Of a DNA stretch of 64,000 nt, positions 25,570 to 38,099 are shown piece by piece. This DNA comes from Acanthosepion lycidas (Eukaryota > Mollusca > Cephalopoda > Sepiida > Sepiidae). The notes under the pieces are model-generated. The model had not been told where the DNA came from. It saw nothing but the letters and a program-made list of their open reading frames with translations, and made no database searches. Numbering within the stretch: position 1 is the stretch's first letter; each line of letters opens with the position of its first letter. The DNA is taken from the NCBI GenBank assembly GCA_963932145.1, contig OZ010586.1, forward strand, positions 50,887,389 through 50,951,388, given 5' to 3'. The translations under genes were made by a program, and so were the position numbers.

Positions 25570-26230
25570 ATCATTTCACGTCAAGCAAGGCAATAATACT
25601 ACTTGGACACATAGGAGTACTAGAAGTGAAAGAGAATGAGAAGACTTTAGCAAGTAAAAAGGACAAATATTCAGGAAGATAGAAAATGGTGACTGGTGTT
25701 GCATTTAAATTTTTAAAGATTGTAGGTCGTAGAGAAGTAAGAAATCAAAAGGGAATTCCACAGGCAAGATGTATGAGAAAATAAACTATTAGAATAGAGT
25801 GTACGGTTGCATATAGTTAATTCAACAGTAAAATGATAAAACCTAGTTGCCAATCTTGTAACATGCTTAAATTCATACAGTTAAGGCATCAAGGAAAGAA
25901 TCCCATCATGAGAATTGACATGAAAATATTTTGTAGTAAAAACAGGGGAAGGTTATATTGATGAGAAAGTGACTGAAATCTAGATGCCAGGTCAGGATCA
26001 ATTACATATAAAAGTCCTTTGAATTTTGTCAAGAATCTTGAGATATATAGCAGGAGTGCCAGATATAGCAGCAATATCCAATGCATGCATAAATGATAGA
26101 TTTATAAATGTGCAAGATGGATACTGACAAGAAAAATTGTCTGGTGTGACACAGTGAACCAACTTTCCTAATTGTGGACCTTGCAAATTAATTCAATATA
26201 ATCACTCCTCTTCATGTCAGTGGAAAACAT
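25570..26230 (-). pseudogene. 3' part of a CR1/Jockey-like LINE (family B), copy 3
   Basis: On the minus strand about 26150-26020 reads LHIYKSIIYACIGYCCYIWH and KILDKIQRTF. Then FQSLSHQYNLPLFLLQNIFM follows, and further down decayed remains of the LWN terminal motif (25690-25760). The 3' tail reads, on the plus strand, cgtcaagcaaggcaataatactacttggacacatagg at 25578, equivalent to the copies at 8690 and 42860. It is 5'-truncated, with frameshifts throughout. Confidence 0.75.
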
Positions 26231-26565
26231 GAGCCCAAACTTTACTGAGAAGAAGTTGCCTTAGAGATTTCTTGCAAGAAACCAATTTCCAAACTATTCT
26301 ACATATTTTGTCCCTGTTGACTTCCACAATTCCAGTCTGTTCAAAGATCTGAGTGCTGGTTAAAAGTGTCTGTTTCACTATAAGTCACTATAGTTGACAT
26401 ACTTCTCAAGAAGACAAGATCTTAAAACCTTATTCTTTGCTTCTACTTTTCAATTTAGTTTTATATTCAACTACTTTCTTTAGCAGCCAATTATCTCTGA
26501 AGCACATTTGATATCAAGTTGACATTCCCTTACATGATAACATTATTTCCTGTTTCTTTTCATTT

Positions 26566-26568
<3 letters not shown>

Positions 26569-26621
<53 letters not shown>
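26569..26621. repeat. (TA)n(CA)n microsatellite
   Basis: A compound dinucleotide tract. From here to 27904 I see no gene, only AT-rich sequence and homopolymer runs (poly(A) at 26740). Confidence 0.9.
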
Positions 26622-26624
<3 letters not shown>

Positions 26625-27904
26625 GGTGTGATGGGTAAATTGTTGCTATTTTATATTTTTAATTTTGCATATATGCATTGTTTGGTTTTGATTTTACCGA
26701 CTACCCAGTATAGTAGGGCCAGTTGGGCACTGTCTGTGAAAAAAAAAAAAAAAAAAAAAGAGAGTACCATGATGCAATTCACTCCACCAGAAAAGAAAAT
26801 TCATTTTCATGAAACTAATTTAAACTAAAAAACTCATTAAAAATGCTGTTATTAAGAATTTTGTAACAAAATGCTACTATTTTTTTCTGTAACAACAAAC
26901 ATCACAATTATAAAATTTATTTTTTTTATTCTTTCTAACCCCACTTATTTTTTTTTTTTAAAGTATCTTGAATTTAATTTCATTATCCATCATAAATAAA
27001 TAAGTACTTCAATAGGCATGTATCTAGAAATGATTATTTTTATATAAATTGTTTTTCATAGAGTGAACATTTTAGGTTATTACTAAAGATTAAGCAATCC
27101 CGATTAAAATGAATATTAAAAAAGAAAATTCAAAAATAAGATTTTTATTACTCAGTGTATATTTTATAACTGTTCAAAAAGTTATTGATAAATTTCATAC
27201 TGAAAAAAATAAATTACTTCAACTAAATGTTGATACAACTTTGATCCAGGTCATAATGACACATGTGGATATTTGTTGAATGAAATGTCATACCAAAAAT
27301 TTAACTTACAAGACCTTGAAACTAGGATCTCTAAAGATATTAAAATATCCCTTTTGCATATAACAGGATATGTTAAAAGAAAATATTAATCTAAAGAACA
27401 AATATTTAATACTAATACTTTCAAGAATATGGAAATTTTTAATATATCATAGTGAAGTATTTTCTTCACTGCCTGTGAAACAAAGCAGACACCTGTAGAT
27501 GTGACAAAAATCATAGAATAAAGTTTATAAGAATTATTGCTTGTCTGAGTTTCAATTTTTAAAGTATTTTCAGACTTTCTTGATTCATGATTTTGTAAAA
27601 TATTGAACTTACTTTCTGATTGTATTATACAATTGTCTATTTTTAAATCAATTTGTATAAACACACTCATCATTTTTGCAATATCAAGAATATCTAAGAC
27701 ATTTGTAATACTTGGTGAATAAAGTGATTTTTTGTATACTGAATTAGTAAGTGGGGTTAATATATTTACATTTATAGAAATAACTCAATAACTGTTATAG
27801 TTTTAAGGGGTTTCCTAATAATATGTATAGTTGCTAATTAACTAATTACTGGATACTACTATAATGTTTCTTGCTAAAAATGTTCTCTGTAATTGTTATT
27901 ATAT

Positions 27905-28500
27905 CTCTACATAGCTGCCCCAAGTCATGGACCAAATCGTGTCACTGCCAGGCCTGGTATTGACTTCATTTTATCCAATGCAGAGGTGCCAGCAGCTAAC
28001 AGAAGGCAGAAAAGAATTGGTGGTATATGGTCTGGAATTGTTAATCAAACCAATATTGGGTAATTTAAAGTTAATGAAGGAGTGAAACTTAACAATGCTA
28101 ACTATTGTAATTTCATAGTGAAGACTTTCTTTGAATGGTACAAGCTTCAGCATTACAATTTCAAAGCAAAATGTTTTTCTGCACAACAATGCTATTTCTT
28201 GTGTATCTAAGGTTACATGTGTGTTTATTGAGTTTTAAAAGGCTAACAGGAGACAAGATAATGGAATGGCCACCATCAAGTTTCAATCTGATCAAAATGA
28301 TAAAACATCTATGGTCAATAGTGAATATGAAATTATATAAAGGTGGCAAATGATATAACAAAGCTGACCTTTGGAAAACAATTAAAACAACCATGTCAGA
28401 AACTGAGCATAGTGAAGAAAAGAACTTAACAAAATCAATGGATTAATAGATTGCTGACTGTGATTAAGGAGAAGGCTCATTCCATTAATATGTAAAAGAG
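27905..28500 (+). pseudogene. Tc1-family transposase relic, catalytic residues lost
   Basis: The forward frames spell, in order, GPNRVTARPGIDFIL (about 27930-27975), GGIWSGIVNQTNIG and FKVNEGVKLNNANYC (28019-28115), KTFFEWYK (28122-28145), LHNNAISCVSK (about 28177-28210), then KRLTGDKIMEWPPSS and HLWSIVNMKLYKGGK (28240-28353), and later MDNRLL-like remains (28437-28460). This is the DD34E catalytic half of a Tc1 transposase. The second Asp of the usual HDNA motif is Asn here, and the region that should carry the Glu (normally in NPIENLW) reads IKMIKHLW, so the Glu is absent. At least three frame changes are present. The N-terminal DNA-binding half and the terminal repeats are not found. Confidence 0.85.
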
Positions 28501-28789
28501 CCAAAGAATTATATATGTTTGTTATTCTATTATAGGTGCTGATCAACTGTAGATGATCTTATTACCCAGTTATTGAAATGACAAGTGATTCATTAGTTTT
28601 GTATAATAACTACAGATAGCAGTTTTTAGAATAAATTCAATAAAACAAGTTGAAAAACAAAAATTCAGGCTTTGTCTTCAGGCCTAAAATGTTTAAAATT
28701 TGAAAAGGATTTTTTCAAAGAAAATTCCAGTTATTAAACTATGTGAGATACATAACTTCAGTCAGTCTGTATACACAAGTTTGTGTACA

Positions 28790-28822
<33 letters not shown>

Positions 28823-28884
28823 GTCTTAAGATGTGCTATATTTATGGGATAAAGTGCTCAATATCAGAGATAGAGCATGTGTAA

Positions 28885-29015
28885 ATATAAAAGTAAACAT
28901 AGAAGTCAACACTTAGAGGCGACAGTCTGTTTCATGCTAGATGCAATTGTCAGGCCTGATGATTGCATCTAGCATGAAACAGACTGTCGCCTTTAAGTGT
29001 TGACTTCTATGTTCA

Positions 29016-29024
<9 letters not shown>
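28885..29024. repeat. Near-perfect ~140-bp palindrome
   Basis: Left arm 28885-28946 pairs with right arm 28963-29024. The pairing includes aacatagaagtcaacactta, ggcgacagtctgtttcatgc and tagatgcaa, with two or three mismatches. The central 16 bases contain caggcctg, itself palindromic. (TA)n follows at 29021-29060. It is probably a non-autonomous DNA element; transcripts would fold into one long hairpin. Confidence 0.85.
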
Positions 29025-29059
<35 letters not shown>

Positions 29060-29063
<4 letters not shown>

Positions 29064-29139
29064 GTTGGTGCAAAAATAATTTCGTTTTCTAACATATTTT
29101 ACTATGTGAGAAAACGAAATTATTTTTCCACCAACCTAA
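29060..29139. mobile_element. 80-bp mariner MITE, MADE1-like
   Basis: The element starts TTAGGTTGGTGCAAAAATAA and ends TTATTTTTCCACCAACCTAA. It is almost completely palindromic and flanked by TA on both sides. Human MADE1, the MITE of the Hsmar1 mariner, is also about 80 bases and begins with nearly the same terminal repeat (known from the family). Insertion was into a (TA)n tract, so the TA duplication is not by itself diagnostic. It needs a related mariner transposase to move; the relics at 19096 and 31290 are of the matching type but dead. Confidence 0.9.
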
Positions 29140-29939
29140 TATATATATATATAGGGGTGCTTTGACAGTCAAAACTGATTTGCTGCATAAAACTACTTTC
29201 TAAAAGTATAAAAGTTGTAAAGAGTATTGTTTTTTTTAATAATTCAAAATATTTTAGCTACAATTCAAAAGTTATCTTCAGAAAAATGTTATTTTTGAAT
29301 TGCAGAAATTTATCTTTTTGCTGTGAGGAAAAAAACTTAAAAAATATTTTAAAGATAAATGAACTACCTCACTCCACTACAAAAATTTTTTTTGTTTCTT
29401 GTTGCTTCTAGTCAACAGTCATCATTTATAGAATAATAATCTGAAAATTATTGAAAGTGTTATATTTTAAAATATAATTTGAGTGAGATGAGCACTTGTT
29501 TGGAATGTTTATGATATTACAATGAAGTATAGAGTCTATTTTTAGATTTTAATTCTACCTGTTTCTGGCATGCATGCATACATAATTTTATGAAAGATTT
29601 TATCATGATTAAATCTTGAAGATGTATTCAGTACACAGAAGACATCTCTGATATCAGGATTTAGGTTTCTTTGAGTTTTTTTGTTTTGTTTTTTGTTTTT
29701 TAAATGAAATCTAAGCTGATCATGTATATCAATTGAAATGCAGCAAGAAATACATTTTCATTTTGAATTTCAAGCTGATACTGAAAGAAAAAAATATAAC
29801 AAATATTTCCAAGTTTCCGAATTCAATCACAGATAAATACAAGATACATGCCAAAGATCCTTCACAGTTTATCATCATGTTGATTTAATCATAAAATTCA
29901 TTATGATTTATTTATTAAATCATTTTAAAGTTACAAACC

Positions 29940-30279
29940 AGAGATAGCATAGGTTTGTTGTTCAATGACAGGGCTATAAAGAATATACCAAATTTTCAGG
30001 CCATTTTCTTTTAGACCAAGATTATCAGATTTTAAAATATCATTTTTTTTTTTTTTTTTTCATTTACATCCTTTAAGTGTCTAAAAAAGGTCCTAAAAAT
30101 GTACATTTTTAAAGACAATAGAAAATTTATGCAGAGGATACTGGGTAATTGTTAATCAGATACCTAATGATTTTTCATTAGTAGAGATTATTAATTGTGA
30201 TTAATAATAAGTCGTACATTAACACTTTTGGTATATTCTTTATAGTCCTATTATTGAACAACAAACCTTTGCTATCTCT
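29940..30279. repeat. Foldback element with 54-bp arms
   Basis: agagatagcataggtttgttgttcaatga... at 29940-29993 pairs with 30226-30279, ending ...caacaaacctttgctatctct, with few mismatches. The 232-base interior has a poly(T) run at 30043-30060 and no coding signal. MITE-like; no family assigned. Confidence 0.8.
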
Positions 30280-31198
30280 GTCACTAAAAACATACATTGC
30301 CTGCTCTCAATGTTTTAATTTTCAAGAGACCATGAAATGTTGCATTACTGTTTGTATTATAAACTAACTAGATCTTCGTGCTGTTTCCAAACCAGTATAT
30401 ACTTATAGTAGTATAGAATACAACCTATTTTGTGATATATTTTTTTTATTATACTGTAAGCTGGGGGTGTTTTTAGTTTAGTCTGTACTGCAGAGTATCT
30501 GCTGAAAACCAAAATGATGCTGCCCATGAAAAAATGTTAGCATTTTTATAGTCATTTATTTTCACTAAATGGCAATTTCCAATTTTTTCAAAAACAGGCC
30601 AGTACAACCAGCCAACAATGCAGCATAATTTATAATAAAAACATTTTCTTTGATTTTCTGTGAATTTATGACAACATTCTTGAAGTGTTTGGATTGCATC
30701 TTAAAACAATTCTAACCTCAATATAAGAAAATTATCACTGAAATTTTGGACATGAAAGAAATTAAATTTTTGACAAAATAAGGAATTCTGAATTGATGAA
30801 AACAAATGATAGCACTATGTTGAATATGCAATATGAGCATAAATTCCTCATTCAAATTTCATTGTTTTTTTTTTTGTTTTTTTGTTTTTGCTTAGACAAA
30901 AAACAAGTATATGAGTATTATCATGCAAATTGTATAACTTTCTTGTTTCTCTGTGCTGTAAACCTAACTTCAATTGCAGAACTCATACTTTTGGGGGGGG
31001 ATGCTTTACTAAAAGTTTCTCTAAGCTTTAGCAATTTATAATACAGTGTATTTTTCCTATCTCATCAAGTACAGAGCAATAACTCTTTTTTTAAATCACT
31101 TAACTAGGTTGCACACAGTTTTAGATTGCACCTGTATTTTCAACATTTGGGATTATTGGAGTAAATTTAATTTTCATCTCTAAAGATAATCTTCCACT

Positions 31199-31215
31199 AT
31201 ATATATATATATATA

Positions 31216-31261
<46 letters not shown>
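31199..31261. repeat. (TA)n with TG interruptions
   Basis: A compound dinucleotide tract directly beside the mariner relic at 31290. Confidence 0.9.
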
Positions 31262-31262
<1 letters not shown>

Positions 31263-31289
31263 CTGAGATATTATCCAGTGGTTTGGCCT

Positions 31290-31600
31290 GACAATATCTG
31301 TGAAACCCCATTTCCCCTATTTATTTAATGTTCTCCATATTGAGTGATTGACGCTATGTTTTTCAGTCAATTCCATTGCTGACTGCATGGTGTCATCATT
31401 CAAATTTTTATGGTTTGCCCTTCAAATCAAATTCAACTTTCTTGAACTTAAACTATTCATACTGCTTCCAACTGAATCATGTTCACAGGATTCATCAATC
31501 ATATTCTTTATTTCTGCTGTTGTCTTGTCAAATTTGAAAAGGAACAACATAGTATCATGTGTGTATTATACATAATTGTTTAGCTGTTGAAGTAGAATAT
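31290..31600 (-). pseudogene. Mariner transposase N-terminal relic (probable)
   Basis: On the minus strand, frames read FLFKFDKTTAEIKNMIDE (about 31545-31490), resembling the first helix-turn-helix of SETMAR-type mariner transposases (FLFEFKxGxxAAExxxxIN). Further down ELTEKHSVNHSIWRTLNK (about 31360-31310) resembles the second helix-turn-helix (EL...VNHSTV..HLKQIGK). The link between them is decayed. The match is by eye over weak identity, so treat it as probable. The rest of the element is not visible. Confidence 0.45.
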
Positions 31601-34600
31601 GGAGTAAAAAAGGTTAGAAACCTCTTCTGATTTAAAGTTTCCATTCAGCTTTGTTCTTATAGAAATTTAAAAGTTCTAATTTCTAGAGTGGTTTTAAAAT
31701 TAATGTATTCAATCTAATTATATATGTATAAGTCTTATAAATCTAGCATCTGATTGTAAGGGTCATTTTCATGAACTATTAGTCAATAAAATCTCCCATT
31801 TTGTTATATGAGTAAATGAATATAATAAACAGTTTAAAAGATAGTTTTAGTGTTTGTTTGTTTTTTATATCTTTAATAGTTTTCCTAACTGATATCCAGT
31901 GATCAAATTTTGATTTTATAGATGTTACCAGGATATTAGTTATGAGTAAAACAAGAACATGTATTTTTAATGGGATTAAAAAGCTGTTTCTTTGCCCCTT
32001 GTCTAATTGTGTATGTATGCGTGTGTATTTAAATATACAGGCACCCATAAATTTAAAGTATATTTTTGGTTTATAAAACAGAATTTAGGCACAATGTCAA
32101 GTAGAAAGGAGTCAAGCTAGGTACAGAGAGTGTTCCCACTCACCCCACAATTGCTAAGGACTTCTTTCTGATTCAAAAAGGTTTTCTTTCTTAATGGTAA
32201 TATCAGTGTCATTCTTTTGGTAAGTGTTTCCTAGACAGAGCAAAACCTGCATCAAAATAAGGTCAGAAATATTGATATTTATAAAATATGCCACAGATTC
32301 TGCAATAAATGAATTTTTGAAAACCAGTTGATATGGAGGATTTATCCAAAAATCATTTCATAGATTCTCAGTACAGACTTTCATTGTAATATTTCTATCT
32401 TCACTAATAATTCTCTTTTCTTCTAAGCCTTTAACTAATTCTGGCATCCTTAAAAGAACTATCAATAACTTTCTTTCAAATGAGAACAATTCTATTACCA
32501 AACCAACAAGTCTACTTTTATCACTCTTTACACTTACCTAAGCTCCAAGCAGGCCGCTTTCATCAAAATGATTGTCTGCTGATACTGTTTCTAATACCAA
32601 CTTCATATAATTATATGAAACAGGAATTTCTTTAATTTTCTTAGAGGAGGGGACACAAACTTATTCCTTTCCCATTATATTATATACTCTTTTCGTCATA
32701 AATTGTTTGAATTTCTTGAAGTATTTTCAAGATTAACTTTTGACTAATTTTTCTTTTGTCTTATTGCTGCTTTTAATCACAACTTCCAGGTCATTACATT
32801 TTAAGCAGACAGCCTGGATGGAAATAAAAAAGTCTCTTTCAATGAAATTTAAAGTGTATCACACATCCAACTTAAGATCTTTGCTGCTAGCACTACAATT
32901 AGATAGTAAGTAAACAACATAGCATGAATAATTAACTTCATATGTAGCGCTCTGTAGCTATTACAATCATATGACTGTAGACCTGACCCAATTGGTTATG
33001 GCAATAGATGGATCAGATGTGCTCCCTGGATGGCAGGGGGGATGAAAATTCAAAGAGGTTACTTCTTTAGTTCCAATTCCATGATGCTTAATTTAAAAAT
33101 ACAAAAAGTCTTTTGAATGCAACCATTATGAACACTGATAAAATTAGCCATTTTCATACAGGAAACATTTGGCATTCATCGACCAAAGTTAATGTTACTG
33201 CCGTTTAAAATTTATGAAATCTTTTTCTTAAAGCAGTTTTCAGGAAATTAGACTTCTCAGGTTCACTATTATTGCTCTTCCTAATTTGATTGGTGTCTTC
33301 TTCCAAGCTTTTGTTTTTGGTAGCTATATAATTTTCTCCTGTAGTTATATGTATTATCCATTTTTAATGTTGTTGTTAGAAGGGTTCAAGTGATGTGGCT
33401 TTTCTGACTTGCTAAATCTCTTTTTGATTTTATAGCACCAGTCTACTAAGTCTGATGAAGGATTGTCTTCTCACTGTAGTCAATAGTAGATTCATTTAAA
33501 GAAACATTAAAATTAAGAGGAAAATTTACTGAAAAAAAAAAAAAAAATAATAATAATAATATCCACTGCTGTATTTCCACATTTTAAATTATTGTGAGCA
33601 GGAAAGCATTTTTCTGCATTCAATACACAAGCAAAGCCTTCTTGTTTATCATTAAAACTTTTCTATGGTTTCTGAATCAACAACAGACTTGATTATTTCT
33701 CCTAAATTGATAAAACTCATCAGAAAATGTTATCTCCATATTAACTTGTTTATATTTTGTTTTATAATTTCTACTTTTAAAATAAATATGTTTCCCTTAG
33801 AATAAAATTAGTTCTGTTAAATTGTTGGAGAAACTACATGTCAGTAAAATTTGAAACAAGGATATTTTCTAGATTTTTAAAGTTATTGATAACTGTTTGA
33901 GTATTTATCAGTGCTTCAGAAATGACAAAACTGATGAAATTTGCTTGCAGTGAGTTTAGTAGTAACTGATATTAAACCCAAATGATTTAACTGTATATAA
34001 ATTAATAATTTAAAAATGGAGTTGAGAGAAAATGCCTGAATTGTTTCTATAAGATATAAATAATTCAATAGAACTTATTTTCTTTGAATTGTGATGAAAA
34101 AAATTACATTTCAAAAACCTAATATTATGGAATGGTAAATTTTGGTAAAGACACAGTAAATTTTAAATAAGAAGCTGGCAAATTTTCCATAGTTAAATAG
34201 GATGTTTGATCCCAAGGATTTTAACCCTGAAGCAGCACCTCCTTCATTACAGCAAAGACAGGTTGATGGTAAAATATCTATGCCAACACAACAGTGGTCA
34301 CTGGGAGATGGCAATATTTCGCCTCAAACCATGTATACATACATAGGTACTCCACATTAAAAACACCATGTGTCATATCATATCAGGATGAAAGATCAGA
34401 TAGAATTGCAATGATCTATGACTGTTCTAATCACTAATACAAATATATTTTTAGTTTATAATTAAAACTTCTTGAAGACAATAAAAGAATCAAGAAAGAG
34501 GAATTAACTGGAGAGAAATAATGCTAAAAATAACTTTTCAACAGTATAATGTTCAGATACTAATCATAATAAATCTTATGGCCAAATTGGTATTGTTCCA

Positions 34601-35429
34601 GATGTTATATATTCCAACTATTGGTAAACAATGTTTTAATAAATTCTGTCTTTAATTGATTTATTCTGTTTAGGAATTTATTATATACTTTATAATTTTA
34701 TCAAGGCAGCATATATTCAGTTAAAAAGTATATGATAAGGAATTGTCTATAATCAGTCTTAATATTTCTAAATTTAGGCACTTAATCAGAAAAAATATTC
34801 TAAAAAGAAAAAATAATTTTTGGAAAAAGTTGATAATTTCTATTTGAATATTTCAGCATTTACATTTTCCTAGATAATGTTAGAAGAAAGCTTCTGTTTT
34901 TAAAATAACTTTTCAAAGTGCAGTTTCAAAAAGTAACATTTTCTTTTATTTAAAAAAATTGTCAAACTATGACTTAAAGCCCTTTTAATATATAATTTCA
35001 TCTCAATAAAAAGAGCTTTGATAAATTTCAATTCTGAAGATAAAATGAAACCAAGTGTTTCAAAATGCTAGTATGACAGAAATAGCATAAAAATGACATA
35101 AGATAACTCTATACTAATGTGTGTTATTGTCTATTCAGTCCATCATTTGTTTTCCTCTTTCATATACATTCTATATTTATAAATATTTAAAATTAAAAAA
35201 AACAATGCAAAATAGTAATCAATACTTTTTGTTATGAAATTTTACTTCAAGTAAAAAAAATATAAACTAACTATAGTAGTATACTGATATTGTAACAATA
35301 TTGTTTTGTTTTTAATCTGAATGATATTTTTTTTTTTTTAAATTAAAAATATATTCAGCTGTTATGCTTTAAGCAGATCCAATCACTATATGAGCAATGA
35401 TAAAGTTATAGAAAATGGCAACAAAAAAA
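31601..35429. other. AT-rich sequence, no gene recognised
   Basis: This stretch has poly(A)/(AAT)n at 33530-33561 and a 52-codon forward open frame at 34202-34360 with unusually protein-like composition (see findings). I recognise no repeat family. Confidence 0.4.
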
Positions 35430-35700
35430 GATACTTATACTTAACATCATGAAGAGACGGTTGAAATTTCTGGGGCACATAATGAGGAAAGAAAGCCTAG
35501 AAATTTTATACTCACAGGACAGATTGAATGTCAGAGGGCCAGAGAAAAGCAACGCACAACCTACCTGGTGAGCTTGAGCAAAGATTTGGGAAATATGGCA
35601 AAAACAAAAAAACAAATGTTATTAAGAGCTCCAAAAGAGAGGAAATTGTGAAGAGTCATGATCGCCAGTATCCTGGAGGGATATGGCACATAAAAGAAGA
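35430..35700 (+). pseudogene. LINE family A C-terminal tail
   Basis: The forward strand gives RRLKFLGHIMRKESLEILYS, then a WQKQKN segment, and near the end ELQKRGNCEES. This is the same tail as 17050-17250. It ends with ggcacataaaagaagaa, the 3' terminus shared with the copies at 17250 and 51180. It is 5'-truncated, with stops and shifts. Confidence 0.75.
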
Positions 35701-38099
35701 AATATAAAAAATAAATAAAACCTTACCAACTAATACTTTTGAGGAGAAATAGTGATTTAAGCCAAACCATTAGCAAAAAAAAGAAGACTTAACTCTACCA
35801 GTGATGAAATTTATAAATAAAAAACAGAAAATGTGCAACAAAATTAATTTGTGGAGCACATCCAAGGAAAAGGTTAAGAATTAAAGCTTCGAGGTTCTGA
35901 AGTGAAGATGAAAGGAATCAAATGTGTATATATAGATTAATACACATGATATAAACCTAAGGAGCACTATAACTAATATAAGCAGCTTTGGTATATGAAG
36001 CTTCCACATAACACTGTCTGTTCTCTTGTCTGCCAATGAAAGCATTACTTGTTAAATATCTTCAGAGAATCCATCAAAACAAACTCCCAACATCTTTGAA
36101 CAGAACATACAATGCCTGACTATTTTTTTTTATATTCCCATAACAGAAAAATGCCAAAATAACCTTGTCTGATAATTTTCTTCTGATTTAATCATGATAG
36201 TCAGGTACAAGAAAAGAAGGGGTGTAGGAAATGGACTCTAGAGGCTAAGAAAAAAAAAAACAAAAAAAAAAAAACAAACTACCACACACTCATCATGAAA
36301 GCAATGAGTCATGCAGCTACAGGTTTGAAGACAGAACATAATTCAAATGTGAAGAAATCTCAATGAGACATCAGGTGCACAAGTGGGGAGTGTAATGCCA
36401 TTTGTTGGGAAATGGAAGAAAAGGGGCTAAAAAGAAAATCACACCCACAACAAAGAAAGAGGATGCATCTTTAAGTATGATTCATGATTGCAACTGTATA
36501 GTTAGCTGCAGAGATAAAATATGGACACAAATTACTTAACTACAAACACACAGAGAATTTTTCAGTTGAGCATGTGATATGATACTTCAGTGATTAATAG
36601 ATCAAAAATGAAAATTGCAAAAAAGAAAAAAAAGACTTCTGAAGCTAAGATATTCAATATTAAAACTTAAGTTGCCAGATTTCTTCTACAGTTTCTGAAG
36701 GTAAACATAAAAAAGTAAATATGGTATCCAATGTAGAAAGAAAAAATGTAATGTAAGTAAAAGGAATTGAAAAATTTAGGAAGTGCCATAATCCATGAGA
36801 AAGAAAGAGAATAAAACATTGTTAGTGAATTGAAAACATTTGCATTTAGTGTTCTTCAAACATTTCTTTCCAGAAATATATTTCCTGGTGAATTGAGAAT
36901 TATTAGGAAAAAAATGTTCAAATGTTTATTTTTAAAGTAAACCTCAATAAACCTTGAAGAAACTGATAAGAAAGAAAAGAAACAAGTATCTATAGGTTTC
37001 TCTATATATCTGAAATATATCTATTTTCTTCAACTTTAGCAACAGGGTCAAAGCAAAAATAAGAGAGGCAATTATTAAAAAATTTGCTATTTTTCATATT
37101 GATTTTAGTTGTAAAATTTATGAACAACCAAATAAAAAAAAATGTTGTGACAATTACCTAAATGCTATATTTGAAATAATGTGTTCTATCTTAGAATTAG
37201 CATGCATGCAAACAAATGATATAGAGAGTTTAAAGCAGAAAATATTGGGAAAAAATACAGATTATAGAAGGCTAAGAAGTAGTGCATTCACATTGCTGAG
37301 CTATTTGAGGAATCAGCCTCAAAAAGGAGGGGATATATTTGTACAAGAATATCTAAAAATGGATATAATTTGACATATTGCAGAAATTGCATTTTTAAAT
37401 TATCTAAAAGAATTGAAAAATGTAGACGTTTTATGAAAAAAAAAGTTTTGCATATTAAAATAATCTTAAAATATTATCAGAAATTTATTGAAGTCAAATT
37501 CATTTCATTATAAAAATAAAGAAATTTCAAGCTCAACACTCAATAAAACTATTCTAATTAAAAGATATTTTACATTTGAGTGGAAAAGAAAAGGGATTTT
37601 TATTAATTGCAGTTAAAAATACCATGAAAAATGTTTTAGAATAAGCAAAAGTCTACTGTTAACTTTTTACAAGTTATCAGACATCTACATGTTTTTAAAT
37701 AAAAATTTTGAAAATTTTGAAAAATGTTTCATATTTCACCAGCCAAATTGAAAAAGTAGGCCATTAAAATGCTGCTGACAAATTTTCAATAAACACCTGG
37801 TAAATGTGAGTTTCCCTAAAAATGGATAAGAAACATTTATTCATTTGAAATTGAATGTGGATGCTCGGCCGTCAAGTAAGAAAATAGTTGAAGTGAAAGA
37901 AAAAAAAAAAGAACAAAAAAACAATTACTTATTAATATGATATAAATAATTTACAAAAACTTACTTTTCCTTTATTTAATAAGGGGATATTTTTGTATGT
38001 TTCTCTAATAATTTAATTGCCTTATATGCTTTTTCCTTGTTTTAAATCTACACAGAAAGATCTCATCATTTTTTTTTTTTGTAAAAAACACATGACACT
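35701..38099. other. AT-rich sequence, no gene seen
   Basis: Purine-rich, poly(A)-interrupted DNA (for example 36249-36275). I recognise no coding or repeat signal. Confidence 0.5.
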
